Shown here in pieces: positions 14,746 through 25,222 of a DNA stretch of 64,000 nucleotides. The position numbers and the translations under genes are program-made. The stretch is from an uncultured Clostridia bacterium (GTDB lineage: Bacteria; Bacillota; Clostridia; TANB77; CAG-465), in the NCBI GenBank assembly GCA_947628005.1, contig CANQYI010000003.1, forward strand, positions 62,001-126,000. The letters are read 5' to 3'. The notes under the pieces are model-generated. The model was not told the DNA's origin, did not search any database, and was given only the letters and a program-made list of their open reading frames with translations. Position 1 is the stretch's first letter. Each line of letters starts with the position of its first letter.

Positions 14746-15804
14746 CTATTTTTTTACATAGACCGTTTGTGTAGGATAAGCCAAAGATATTTTTTCAGAT
14801 TGTGCTACATTTAGTATGATATAATTTACCTTTTCTTTTTGATCTAAATACTCATTATAATCTTTAGCATTTATATAAAGATAAATATATATATTTATAC
14901 AATCTGACTTTATATCACTCATGTGTATATTTATTGTCTCGTTTTCTACACCTGAAATTTTCATTAGTTCTAATTTTAAATCTTCTATAAATTTGTTAAT
15001 CTTTACCAAAGATGTTTCTAAAGTTATTCCTAAATCTAAATCATACCTTCTTTTTCCACCAGTTCTTGACCAATTTAGCACATAAGATTCTGCTATTTTT
15101 GAACTTGGAATTGACACGACAGATCTATCATTTGTCCTAACTACAGTACTTCTAAAAGTGATATCTTCAACTGTTCCCTTAAAACTATCTGTTTCTATAT
15201 AGTCCCCTACTACAAAAGGTTTTTCAGTTATTATTACAAAACTAGAAATTAAACTTTTTACAATATCTTGTGCTGCAAGCGCAATAACAGCACTTCCAAT
15301 TCCTAGTCCTGCAACAAGCCCATTTAAATTATATCCTAATTCTGCAATTACTATAAACGCAGTTATTATATATATTATTAAAATTATTATTTTATCAAAA
15401 AAACTTATCAAAGTCCTATTATTATCATTTGAAATTCCTTTAAAAAATTTAAAACTTTTTTTATTAGAAAATAAATTAATAAATGCTTTAGATATAAGTA
15501 ATATACACATTATTCTAAAGATTTTATGAAGTATAAAAGAAAATTCATCTGATAATTTAAGAGTATATGTTGCTAAAAATACACCAAATACGCAAAAAAA
15601 TATTTTTAATGGTTTATACGCACTACTCTCTTTTACTTTTTTATTATTGTTAGTTATTTTATGAACGATTCCTATTATGAGTGAAGATAATGGAACACTG
15701 AATACTAAAAACACTAATATAATTATTAAAAATTCTATAAAAGAAACTACACTATAATTAAAAGGACTTAAAATCTTATCATACAAATTGGGAAATAAAT
15801 TCAT
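14746..15804 (-). CDS. Small-conductance mechanosensitive channel (MscS family)
   Basis: Pressure-relief channel for hypo-osmotic shock. Four to five N-terminal hydrophobic segments (about 15-165) precede the pore helix GLVAGLGIGSAVIALAAQD, which has the Gly/Ala packing of TM3 (quoted: GLGIGSAVIALAAQD). The beta domain follows with KPFVVGDYIE, GTVEDITFRST and the IPSSKIAES block, which are MscS signatures, then the alpha/beta C-terminal vestibule. 352 residues, longer than E. coli MscS because of the extra N-terminal helices. rsmE lies 20 bp upstream in the same direction. Confidence 0.93.
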   Translation of the reverse strand: MNLFPNLYDKILSPFNYSVVSFIEFLIIILVFLVFSVPLSSLIIGIVHKITNNNKKVKESSAYKPLKIFFCVFGVFLATYTLKLSDEFSFILHKIFRIMCILLISKAFINLFSNKKSFKFFKGISNDNNRTLISFFDKIIILIIYIITAFIVIAELGYNLNGLVAGLGIGSAVIALAAQDIVKSLISSFVIITEKPFVVGDYIETDSFKGTVEDITFRSTVVRTNDRSVVSIPSSKIAESYVLNWSRTGGKRRYDLDLGITLETSLVKINKFIEDLKLELMKISGVENETINIHMSDIKSDCINIYIYLYINAKDYNEYLDQKEKVNYIILNVAQSEKISLAYPTQTVYVKK

Positions 15805-15824
15805 ATATTTTACACCTCTAAATT

Positions 15825-16562
15825 TTATTCATCAAACTCATACATTAATATATTAACTAAACTAATTGCCGCTGTATCTGCCCTTAAAATTCTTTGTCCC
15901 AAGCTAACACTTGATACATTTTTAAGTTGTAATAATTGATTTTTTTCACTCGTATCAAATCCACCTTCCGGACCAATAATACACGCAATTTTCTTTCTTT
16001 TATCATTTAATTTTGAGTTTATTACCTCTTTCAATTTCTTATTTTCTTTTTCATAAGCAAATATTGAAAAATCAAATTCTTCTAGTTTTTCATTTAATTC
16101 ATTAAAAGATATTATATCATTTACTTTCACAATATCAGTTCTTCCGCATTGTTTACATGCTTCATTTGCAATAATTTGTAGCTTTGTAACCCTCTTTTTA
16201 CGAACTTCTTTATCATCTAATTTTACTATAACATTTTTTGAAATAAATGGTACAATATTTTTAACTCCAAGTTCCGTACATTTTTGAATAACATAATCTA
16301 ATTTTTCATTTTTTAACATAGCGATAAATAGTGTAAGTTCTATATTGGGCTCTCCAATTTTTTCAGCATCTCTTAATTTCTTTAATACTATTGTATCTCT
16401 AGTAATTTTTTGTATGCTACATATATAATTATTTATATTTATTTCATCATTAATATTATATCTTAGAACTTGTATATGTTTTACTTCTCTTCCAAATATT
16501 TCAAAACAATCATCATTTATATAACGTATATATTTTGATTCAACAATAAATCTTTTTGCCAT
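15825..16562 (-). CDS. rsmE: 16S rRNA m3U1498 methyltransferase RsmE
   Basis: SPOUT-class methyltransferase that N3-methylates U1498 of 16S rRNA. The C-terminal knot motifs IGPEGGF and SLGQRILRADTA are diagnostic; the N-terminal PUA-like domain contains RYI and HIQVLR. 245 residues, normal. In many Firmicutes rsmE follows dnaJ and prmA; here prmA is absent, and a terminator plus a separate promoter divide rsmE from the heat-shock operon. Confidence 0.94.
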   Translation of the reverse strand: MAKRFIVESKYIRYINDDCFEIFGREVKHIQVLRYNINDEININNYICSIQKITRDTIVLKKLRDAEKIGEPNIELTLFIAMLKNEKLDYVIQKCTELGVKNIVPFISKNVIVKLDDKEVRKKRVTKLQIIANEACKQCGRTDIVKVNDIISFNELNEKLEEFDFSIFAYEKENKKLKEVINSKLNDKRKKIACIIGPEGGFDTSEKNQLLQLKNVSSVSLGQRILRADTAAISLVNILMYEFDE

Positions 16563-16591
16563 AAAATCACCATATAAACTTTTCCAAATAA

Positions 16592-16620
16592 ATTATATAT
16601 TTAATTTAAAATATTGTCAA
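16592..16620 (-). promoter_or_regulatory. Promoter of rsmE
   Basis: Minus-strand TTGACA, 17-bp spacer, TATAAT immediately after the dnaJ terminator. Confidence 0.75.
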
Positions 16621-16622
16621 TA

Positions 16623-16657
16623 AAAAAGCAATATGCATTTATTGCACATTGCTTTTT
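16623..16657 (-). terminator. Terminator of the hrcA-grpE-dnaK-dnaJ operon
   Basis: Stem AAAAGCAATGTGCA/TGCATATTGCTTTT with a T-run on the minus strand at the dnaJ stop. Confidence 0.8.
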
Positions 16658-17810
16658 ATCTTCCAAAAATATTTTTCTTTTTTATATTTACTTCTTCACC
16701 CATTATTGAAGCAAAATCTTTTAACAATTGTTTTTGTTTATCATTTAATCTTTTTGGTATATCAACATTTACTGTAAATTCTAGATTTCCTTTTGATCTA
16801 CTATGTATATTTTGTATTCCCTTATCTTTTATTCTAAACACAGTTCCACTTTGAGTACCTTCTGGAATTGAATACTGTATGTCTCCTTCTAGACTTGGCA
16901 CTGTTATTGTTCCACCAAGTGTAAGTATTGTAAACGGAACTGATATATCACATAATATGTCAAATCCTCTCCTTGTAAATATTTTATGTTTTGATACATT
17001 TACAACTACAAATAAATCTCCATTTGGTCCACCTTTTTTGCCTATGTCTCCTTCTCCTCTGTATGAAATTGCTTGACCATTATCTATACCTGCTGGAATA
17101 TCTACCATAATTTTTTTAGTTTTCTTTACAGTTCCTTTTCCATAACATTTTTCACAAGGAGTTGCTATTATTTTTCCTTCTCCATTACATTTATCACATA
17201 TTTTTACAGTTGAGAAAGAACCCATAATAGTATTTTGTGTTGTTTGGATTTTTCCTTTTCCACCACACTTATCACAAGTTACTGGTTGTGTTCCAGGCTT
17301 TGCTCCTGTTCCATGACAATTATCGCATGCTTCATGTCTTGCTATATTTATTTCCTTTTTAACACCAAAAGCTGCTTCTTCAAAAGTGATATTCATGTTA
17401 TATCTTAAATCAGCACCCTTTGTTGGGCCTTGTTTTTTGTGAGATGAACCAAATCCACCTCCAAAAACACTTCCTAGTATGTCATCTAAATCAATATCTA
17501 TTCCACCATTAAATCCAGAAAAGTCAAATCCTCCAAAACCTGAATATGCTCCATATCCGCCTCCTGAGCCAAAACCTGCTTGTTCAAAATTAGAGCCAAA
17601 TCTATCATATTGTGCTCTTTTAGTTTTATCAGAAAGCACACTATATGCTTCATTTACTTCTTTAAACTTAGCTTCTGCTTCTTGTTTATTATCAGGATTT
17701 GCATCTGGATGATATTTTTTTGCAAGTTTTCTATAAGCTCTCTTTATTTCATCATCAGTAGCATCTTTAGAAACATCTAATATTTTATAATAATCCTTTG
17801 ACTCTGCCAC
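16656..17810 (-). CDS. dnaJ: Chaperone DnaJ (Hsp40)
   Basis: Co-chaperone that delivers substrates to DnaK and stimulates its ATPase. The J domain (1-70) has YYKILDV and the HPD tripeptide in KKYHPDAN; a Gly/Phe-rich region follows (about 75-125). Four CxxCxGxG zinc repeats ([32 protein letters not shown]) lie about 155-215, then the C-terminal substrate domains. 384 residues, complete. Last gene of the CIRCE-controlled operon, 73 bp after dnaK with a hairpin in the gap. Confidence 0.98.
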   Translation of the reverse strand: MAESKDYYKILDVSKDATDDEIKRAYRKLAKKYHPDANPDNKQEAEAKFKEVNEAYSVLSDKTKRAQYDRFGSNFEQAGFGSGGGYGAYSGFGGFDFSGFNGGIDIDLDDILGSVFGGGFGSSHKKQGPTKGADLRYNMNITFEEAAFGVKKEINIARHEACDNCHGTGAKPGTQPVTCDKCGGKGKIQTTQNTIMGSFSTVKICDKCNGEGKIIATPCEKCYGKGTVKKTKKIMVDIPAGIDNGQAISYRGEGDIGKKGGPNGDLFVVVNVSKHKIFTRRGFDILCDISVPFTILTLGGTITVPSLEGDIQYSIPEGTQSGTVFRIKDKGIQNIHSRSKGNLEFTVNVDIPKRLNDKQKQLLKDFASIMGEEVNIKKKNIFGR

Positions 17811-17838
17811 AAGTTTTCCTCCTATATCAAAATTTTAA

Positions 17839-17873
17839 GAGTGGTATTTTTTTTAAGGAAATTACCACCCCTA
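17839..17873 (-). other. Hairpin between dnaK and dnaJ
   Basis: An imperfect inverted repeat on the minus strand (AGGGGTGGTAATTT ... AAATACCACTCTT) lies in the dnaK-dnaJ gap. No T-run follows, so it is more likely an RNA processing/stability element than a full terminator. Inference only. Confidence 0.4.
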
Positions 17874-17883
17874 AAATTAAAAA

Positions 17884-19731
<1,848 letters not shown>

Positions 19732-19777
19732 TTATTTATTAGTTACTTATGTTTTAAGCATAAGTAATTTACAAAAT

Positions 19778-20326
19778 TTAATTTGCTACTTTTACCATAG
19801 CATGACGAATTACTTTATCGCCAACTCTATATCCTTTTCTTAAGACTTCGACTACTTGTTTCTCTGCAAAATTTTTATCTTCTACATGCATAACTGCTTC
19901 ATGCAAATTTGGATCAAAATCTTGATGTAAAGCCTCTATTTCTTCAAGTCCCATCTTATCTAATGCCTCTTTTAACTGAGAATAAATCATGTCTATGCCA
20001 TCTTTAAAAGATTCATCTTTTGTCTTTGTCTCAAGTGCTTTTTCAAAATTATCTAATATTGGAAGAATTCCAATTAATACATCTGATAATACATTTGAAT
20101 ACATATTATCTTTTTCTTTTGAAATTCTCTTTTTAAAGTTATCAAATTCTGCCATATTTCTCTTTAGATGATCAAAATATTCATCTGCCTTTTTCTTTTG
20201 TTCTATTAAATCGTTATTAAGTTTAGCAATAAACTCATCTTTATCTATTTCAGTTTCATTTAAATTTTCATCAGTTTGAGTTTCTACTTCTTCTTTTACT
20301 TCTTTAGTACTTCCCTCTTTATTCAT
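19778..20326 (-). CDS. grpE: Nucleotide exchange factor GrpE
   Basis: Releases ADP from DnaK. An acidic N-terminal tail, a long dimerising coiled coil (about 30-95, with MAEFDNFKKRISKEK) and a C-terminal beta wing ending VLRKGYRVGDKVIRHAMVKVAN (in part: GYRVGDKVIRHAMVKV) are the family layout. 182 residues. The start overlaps the end of hrcA by 8 bp, implying coupled translation. Confidence 0.97.
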   Translation of the reverse strand: MNKEGSTKEVKEEVETQTDENLNETEIDKDEFIAKLNNDLIEQKKKADEYFDHLKRNMAEFDNFKKRISKEKDNMYSNVLSDVLIGILPILDNFEKALETKTKDESFKDGIDMIYSQLKEALDKMGLEEIEALHQDFDPNLHEAVMHVEDKNFAEKQVVEVLRKGYRVGDKVIRHAMVKVAN

Positions 20327-21347
20327 TTTCTCCCTCCTTTTTCTTAGCTAATAAATTTTTAAATTTATTATTTATATACTTTAATGTAGAAATTGTTTTA
20401 GAATAATCTATTCTCTTTGGTGTGACAACTGATATACTACCTTTATTACCATCTCCTACATCAATATTTAATGATATTATGGTGTAATCCTTAAGCATTA
20501 TTTCTTTAGATTCAGATCCTATAACAATTCCTAATTCGTTGTCTTGTATTTTTTTTATCGTGGTATCTATTACATCTTTAGTAGATAATATATTCACAAA
20601 ATTTTTAGCCTTTTCTAAATCAGAAAATTCTGGAAGACTTAAAATAGATTCTATATTACTATTTAATTTTTTATTTCCTTTTGAGAACTCGTATTTTATA
20701 CTTTCACATATCTGCTCTAAAATAGTAGAAAATTTACTAAGCTCTTTTGAAATAACATTATTTAAAACATTCTGTAAATTTTCAAGTGGAGTGCCTACCA
20801 AATTTTTATTCAAAGTGTCTGTCAATTCATCAATCATATCTTCTTCTACTGTGTCAGTCAACTTTGCAAAACAATCTTTTACAACTCCGTTATTTGAAAG
20901 TAAAATTACTAAAAGTAATTTATCTGATATCTTTACTATTTTAATATGTTCTAATAAATCTTGATTGTTTAGAGTCAAAACAGTTGGTCTTAACAAAAGT
21001 TTTGAAACAACACCTGCCGCCTCTTCTAATAAATTTTCTGTATTACCAAATCCAGATATACTATTATTTATATAATCAATATCTAGCATTGAAAGTTCTT
21101 TTTCTTTCATCAAATTATCTACATAATATCTATATCCTTTTGTTGATGGTACTCTTCCTGCTGATACGTGTGGTTGCTCTAAAAATCCTTCTTCCTCTAA
21201 AATTTTCATTTCATTTCTAATTGTTGCAGGACTATATTCTAAATTATACTTTTGAACTATAGTTTTTGAGCCAACTGGTTCAGCAGAAGCTATATAATCT
21301 TCAACAACTGATGATAATATTTTTCTTTTTCTTTCGTCTAATTCCAT
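20319..21347 (-). CDS. hrcA: Heat-inducible repressor HrcA
   Basis: Winged-helix repressor that binds CIRCE and needs GroE for activity, in the classical Gram-positive class I heat-shock circuit. The N-terminal DNA-binding part has RKILSSVVEDYI, AEPVGSKT, SPATIRNEM and the conserved HVSAGRVPS(T)KGYRYYVD stretch. SD AAAGGTGG supports ATG 21347 (342 aa); a frame extending to 21425 would run through the operator and is not the start. First gene of hrcA-grpE-dnaK-dnaJ. Confidence 0.97.
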   Translation of the reverse strand: MELDERKRKILSSVVEDYIASAEPVGSKTIVQKYNLEYSPATIRNEMKILEEEGFLEQPHVSAGRVPSTKGYRYYVDNLMKEKELSMLDIDYINNSISGFGNTENLLEEAAGVVSKLLLRPTVLTLNNQDLLEHIKIVKISDKLLLVILLSNNGVVKDCFAKLTDTVEEDMIDELTDTLNKNLVGTPLENLQNVLNNVISKELSKFSTILEQICESIKYEFSKGNKKLNSNIESILSLPEFSDLEKAKNFVNILSTKDVIDTTIKKIQDNELGIVIGSESKEIMLKDYTIISLNIDVGDGNKGSISVVTPKRIDYSKTISTLKYINNKFKNLLAKKKEGENE

Positions 21348-21358
21348 ACTACCACCTT

Positions 21359-21385
21359 TTAGCACTTGAACACTTTGAGTGCTAA
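21359..21385. promoter_or_regulatory. CIRCE operator
   Basis: TTAGCACTC-N9-AAGTGCTAA on the minus strand, one mismatch from the consensus TTAGCACTC-N9-GAGTGCTAA. It sits between the promoter and hrcA, so HrcA autoregulates the operon. Confidence 0.97.
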
Positions 21386-21393
21386 CTGTATAT

Positions 21394-21422
21394 ATAATAC
21401 AACTTTTTTTTGCTGATGTCAA
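21394..21422 (-). promoter_or_regulatory. Promoter of the hrcA operon
   Basis: Minus-strand TTGACA, 17-bp spacer, TATTAT, directly upstream of CIRCE. Confidence 0.85.
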
Positions 21423-21432
21423 CACTTTTTAT

Positions 21433-21512
21433 AAATAAAATAAAATTAAATTAAAAATAAAATAAAAACAAAAAATAAAAATAAAAAATAATAATAATAT
21501 TATTAATATAAA
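21433..21512. repeat. A-rich low-complexity tract
   Basis: About 80 bp on the plus strand made almost only of A-runs and AAT/AAAAT units without G, between the hrcA promoter and the LiaF-like gene terminator. It could act as an AT-rich UP-type element; nothing else is visible in it. Confidence 0.6.
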
Positions 21513-21513
21513 A

Positions 21514-21549
21514 ATGCACACCAAAATCTACCCTGATTTTGATGTGCCT
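21514..21549 (-). terminator. Terminator of the dpaA-folD-liaF-like unit
   Basis: A 13-bp stem GCACATCAAAATC / GATTTTGGTGTGC followed by ATTTTTAT on the minus strand. Confidence 0.8.
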
Positions 21550-21569
21550 ATTTTTAATAATTTAGACTA

Positions 21570-22256
21570 TTATTGTTTTATTTCTACACCGCCAAATAAA
21601 CAGAATCCACTTACATATATTGTATGTACATCGTCACCTTTTGTTTTAGGTGTTTTATTACTTATTCCTCCAAAAATAGAAGTTGATTTTACTTCAACAT
21701 TTACATTTTCTGGAACTAATATATCTATATGCCCAAAAATACTTGTTGTACTTATAACAACATCCTTTTCAATTACTGCTTGACTTAAATTTACATTTTC
21801 TCCGCCAAACACTGCATATACTTCTGCTCCTTCAAAGTTTTTATTTGGATACATTACTTTTTCACTAGAAAATGAAGCTGTATATTCCATTGGCTTTGGT
21901 GATGTTGATTTTATACTTTTTATTTTTTTAGAAGTTTTTGAACGAATTGTTTCTCTAAATATAATGCTAAATCCAATAATTATAAGTACTGCTGGTAATA
22001 CTAATTTTATTACCATTACAAAAGATATTATATCTCTTGCACACAATAGTAAAATAACTCCTACTACAAGTCCAATTAAATTTCCAATTTTAGATTCATC
22101 AGTAAGCACTCCAACAAAACATGGAATAATTATAAGTAAAGTCCACCAACCATCAAAAAATATGTTTATATTTGTAATTTCTAAAACATTAAGTGCAAAT
22201 ATTGTTCCTAATGCAATTAAAATTAATCCCCATACAATGTTTCCTAATTTTCTCAT
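21570..22256 (-). CDS. LiaF-like cell-envelope stress membrane protein
   Basis: The N-terminal half (about 1-120) holds four hydrophobic segments of the LiaI/LiaF/DUF5668 type, starting MRKLGNIVWGLILIALG. The C-terminal half (about 150-228) is a beta-helix-like module with AVFGGENVNLSQ, SIFGHIDILVPENVNVEV and a final LFGGVEIK, the pattern of LiaF C-terminal domains. LiaF restrains the LiaRS envelope-stress system in bacilli, but no two-component genes are near, so the role here is open. folD ends 6 bp upstream; operon likely. Confidence 0.8.
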   Translation of the reverse strand: MRKLGNIVWGLILIALGTIFALNVLEITNINIFFDGWWTLLIIIPCFVGVLTDESKIGNLIGLVVGVILLLCARDIISFVMVIKLVLPAVLIIIGFSIIFRETIRSKTSKKIKSIKSTSPKPMEYTASFSSEKVMYPNKNFEGAEVYAVFGGENVNLSQAVIEKDVVISTTSIFGHIDILVPENVNVEVKSTSIFGGISNKTPKTKGDDVHTIYVSGFCLFGGVEIKQ

Positions 22257-22261
22257 TTAAA

Positions 22262-23116
22262 TCACCTTTTTTCCTTTCTTTTAGATGCAATATTAACCAG
22301 GTTGTCCATCAAAGCTGCTACTGTAGTAATTCCCACTCCTCCAGGAACAGGAGTTATATATTTTACTTTTTTGGATACCTCTTTTGTATCAACATCTCCT
22401 ACTATCTTCTTTTCAATTCTATTTATTCCTACATCTATTACAATTGCATCCTTTTTTACCATATCTTTTGTTATTAAATTTGGTACTCCAGTTGCTACTA
22501 CTAAAATATCAGCTTTGCTTGTATAAGATTTTAAATCTTTTGTCTTAGAATGACACATGGTAACAGTAGCATTTTTCTTTAAAAGCAATTGTGCAATTGG
22601 TTTACCAACTATAACGCTTCTTCCAACAACTACAGCATTTAAGCCTTCAATATTAACGCCTAGTGAATCTAATATCCACATTATTCCCTTCGGAGTGCAT
22701 GGAATTATCTCTTCTTCATGATTAATAATAAGTTTTCCTAAATTTGTTGGATGAAAACCATCTACATCTTTTTTACAAGATATTGCCTCCAATATTTTAG
22801 GCTCGTCCAAATGTTTAAATAGAGGAAGTTGAACAAGTATTCCATCCACACTTGTATCATTATTTAGTCTATCTATAATTTCTAATACTTTTTTAGTAGT
22901 TGTTGTCTCATCTAGAATATATTCAACTTCTTGAATTCCTAATTCTTCGCACATACTTCTTTTTTTACCAACATAAATCTTTGATGCTTCATCGTCATTT
23001 GCCAGTATTACTGCAAGTTTAGGATAAATTCCTACTTTGTTTAACTTTTGTACATTACTTTTTATTTTTTCTTTTTTACGCTCTACTATCTTCTTTACGT
23101 CTATTATACTATCCAT
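22262..23116 (-). CDS. folD: Methylene-THF dehydrogenase/cyclohydrolase FolD
   Basis: Interconverts 5,10-methylene-, methenyl- and 10-formyl-tetrahydrofolate with NADP. The catalytic SKIYVGKK (Tyr and Lys), the QLPLFKH and KDVDGFHP blocks, the Rossmann VVGRSVIVGKP and the final TPVPGGVGITTVA are all present. 284 residues, complete. It starts 6 bp after dpaA ends, an unusual partnership. Confidence 0.97.
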   Translation of the reverse strand: MDSIIDVKKIVERKKEKIKSNVQKLNKVGIYPKLAVILANDDEASKIYVGKKRSMCEELGIQEVEYILDETTTTKKVLEIIDRLNNDTSVDGILVQLPLFKHLDEPKILEAISCKKDVDGFHPTNLGKLIINHEEEIIPCTPKGIMWILDSLGVNIEGLNAVVVGRSVIVGKPIAQLLLKKNATVTMCHSKTKDLKSYTSKADILVVATGVPNLITKDMVKKDAIVIDVGINRIEKKIVGDVDTKEVSKKVKYITPVPGGVGITTVAALMDNLVNIASKRKEKR

Positions 23117-23121
23117 TCATT

Positions 23122-23913
23122 TTATCCTCCCTCTTCTAAACTATCTATTATGTCCTTATAATATTTTGCTGCAGTTATTGGAGCCACCTTGGCAGGAAGA
23201 GCTAGTAACCACTTTACATTTATATTTTTTTCTTTTGCATACGCAAAGTCAACTCCACCTGGCGCAGATGCAAGATCTATTATACATACATCTTTTTTTA
23301 ATATATCTATTATTTTACTATCAAGTACCATATGTGGAATCGTGTTAAATATTATATCAATTTTGGGTATTACTTTATATGTATTTTCTAGCTCTACACT
23401 ATTATACCCCATTGCCTTTATCATTGCAATATCTTTTTTCTTTCTAGCTTCACAATATACATTTGCGCCAATAGCATTTAACATTTTAGCCAGTACTTTT
23501 CCTATTCTTCCATAACCTAAAACTAAAACATTAGAAGAATGTATAGTAATTTGAGTAGCTTCCATAGCTCCTTGTATTGCACCTTCTGCAGTTGGTATTG
23601 CATTTAATATAGCTAAATCTTCACTATCTAGTAAATCTACATAATTTATGCCTTTACTTGATAATTTTTCTCTTATTACGTTTGATATGGACCCTGCATA
23701 AAGTACCTTATCAGTATTTTCCATAACATCCATTAAGTCATCACATTTTAGTGTGTCTCCATTTATTTTTATATTATCTTTTGAAAATGGTGTTGGTCCA
23801 ATTATAACATCTGCATCCTTATAATTTGATACCAAGATATTTGAAGATTCTTTATAAAGTTCTTTTAATTTTAAATTTCTTTGGTCATTTCCTAAAACGC
23901 AGTATTTTTTCAT
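23122..23913 (-). CDS. dpaA: Dipicolinate synthase subunit A (SpoVFA/DpaA)
   Basis: Half of the enzyme that oxidises dihydroxytetrahydrodipicolinate to dipicolinate, the spore-core solute made in the mother cell. The C-terminal Rossmann part has VLGYGRIGKVLA, FNTIPHMVLD, the family signature DLASAPGGVDF, and ALPAKVAPITAA. 263 residues, somewhat shorter at the N-terminus than the B. subtilis protein. The flavoprotein partner (SpoVFB/DpaB), normally the next gene, is missing here and folD follows instead. Its presence argues that the organism can make spores. Confidence 0.9.
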   Translation of the reverse strand: MKKYCVLGNDQRNLKLKELYKESSNILVSNYKDADVIIGPTPFSKDNIKINGDTLKCDDLMDVMENTDKVLYAGSISNVIREKLSSKGINYVDLLDSEDLAILNAIPTAEGAIQGAMEATQITIHSSNVLVLGYGRIGKVLAKMLNAIGANVYCEARKKKDIAMIKAMGYNSVELENTYKVIPKIDIIFNTIPHMVLDSKIIDILKKDVCIIDLASAPGGVDFAYAKEKNINVKWLLALPAKVAPITAAKYYKDIIDSLEEGG

Positions 23914-23972
23914 TATATCCCTCCAATTTTAATATTTATTAATATATATTATAAATTGGATTTAAATATAAC

Positions 23973-25133
23973 TTATACATTAAGACTTTTAATTAATTTA
24001 TATGCTACTTTATCTAGTTTTGATTTATCAGAAAGTTTTATTTTTTTCTTTGTAATATTTATAAAATCTTCTATATTATAAATTTTATATCTTTCTATTT
24101 TTTCATTTTTAGCTATATATTCCGTTAACTGTATTACAAAATCTTTATAATTTTCAATCTTATTTTTAATTATTTTATTTGTTATAGATGGTATAATATC
24201 TTCAAAAAATACTTTTCTTACATTCATATTTGATGTAATTTCAATATCTAAATATTCAAGTAATTTTGTTATATCTTCTGTTTTTATATTAAGCAGTAAA
24301 TTAAAATAAAATTCTTCTTCCTTACTATTTATATAGTATCTATACCCATCTAATTTTTCTATAGCTTTTATAGTATCGTAGTATCCCATTTCAATGACAT
24401 CTTTTAAAGCTCTATTGTCAAAATTTAATATATTAACAAGTGGATCTACTGGTTCTATCATAATCAAATTTAAATTTTTCATTTTTGCTAGTTTAGAGTA
24501 ATTTCTTATTCTATTTCTTTTAAATGTTCTAACTGCAACTATTTTGTTACAACCAGATTTTGCAAGCATTTCAACAGGGCAATTATCATATACTCCACCA
24601 TCTAAATATTTCTTTTCTTTTATAGTAGCTCTTTTAAAAACTGGTAATGAAGATGTTGCCATTAAATAGTCCACAAGTTTTCCTTTTGGTATATCTTCTA
24701 TAAATAATTCCTCACCTTTTTTATCAGACAAATTCATTGTAACAAGTCCAAATCTAATCTTTGATTTTCTTAGCTTTTTTTCATCTACATTCTTTTCTAT
24801 AAAACTTCTTATTTTTGTAGTATCCATTCCCTTATTTTTTACAGCATCCTTAAATTTTACTGATAAATATTTTATTGTTTCTAAAGATATATTTGAATTA
24901 AATAAATCTTTCATCTTTTTATCTTCTAAATCAAGTATATCGGAAAAATTTATATTAGCCCATAAATCATATAATTTATCTATATCACCTTGAACTACCA
25001 TAGCAGCATTTAGTGCTCCTATTGAAGTTCCTGCAATTGCATCTATATTATAACCTTTTTCAAATAGTGCCTTTACTGCACCTACGTGATAAGCGCCTTT
25101 TGCGCCTCCACCTTCTAGTGCCACTCCTAACAC
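23973..25133 (-). CDS. Patatin-like phospholipase
   Basis: Lipid acyl hydrolase with a Ser-Asp dyad. GGGAKGAYHVG forms the oxyanion loop, GTSIG carries the nucleophile serine, and DGGVYDNCP carries the catalytic Asp. The C-terminal 150 residues are helical and unassigned. No signal peptide, so probably cytoplasmic. SD GGGGGAG before GTG 25133 gives 386 residues; a longer frame to 25169 begins upstream of that SD. Substrate unknown. Confidence 0.9.
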   Translation of the reverse strand: MLGVALEGGGAKGAYHVGAVKALFEKGYNIDAIAGTSIGALNAAMVVQGDIDKLYDLWANINFSDILDLEDKKMKDLFNSNISLETIKYLSVKFKDAVKNKGMDTTKIRSFIEKNVDEKKLRKSKIRFGLVTMNLSDKKGEELFIEDIPKGKLVDYLMATSSLPVFKRATIKEKKYLDGGVYDNCPVEMLAKSGCNKIVAVRTFKRNRIRNYSKLAKMKNLNLIMIEPVDPLVNILNFDNRALKDVIEMGYYDTIKAIEKLDGYRYYINSKEEEFYFNLLLNIKTEDITKLLEYLDIEITSNMNVRKVFFEDIIPSITNKIIKNKIENYKDFVIQLTEYIAKNEKIERYKIYNIEDFINITKKKIKLSDKSKLDKVAYKLIKSLNV

Positions 25134-25222
25134 AAAATCTCCCCCTTTTATAATTACTATTATATACAATTAATATATAAAAGTCAAAATTTTACTAAAA
25201 AGTATTGTCATTTATTTTTCTA

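Noticed and set aside
21433-21512. CRISPR-like or tandem-repeat array
   Set aside because: The units are irregular A-rich runs without repeat-spacer order; low complexity only.
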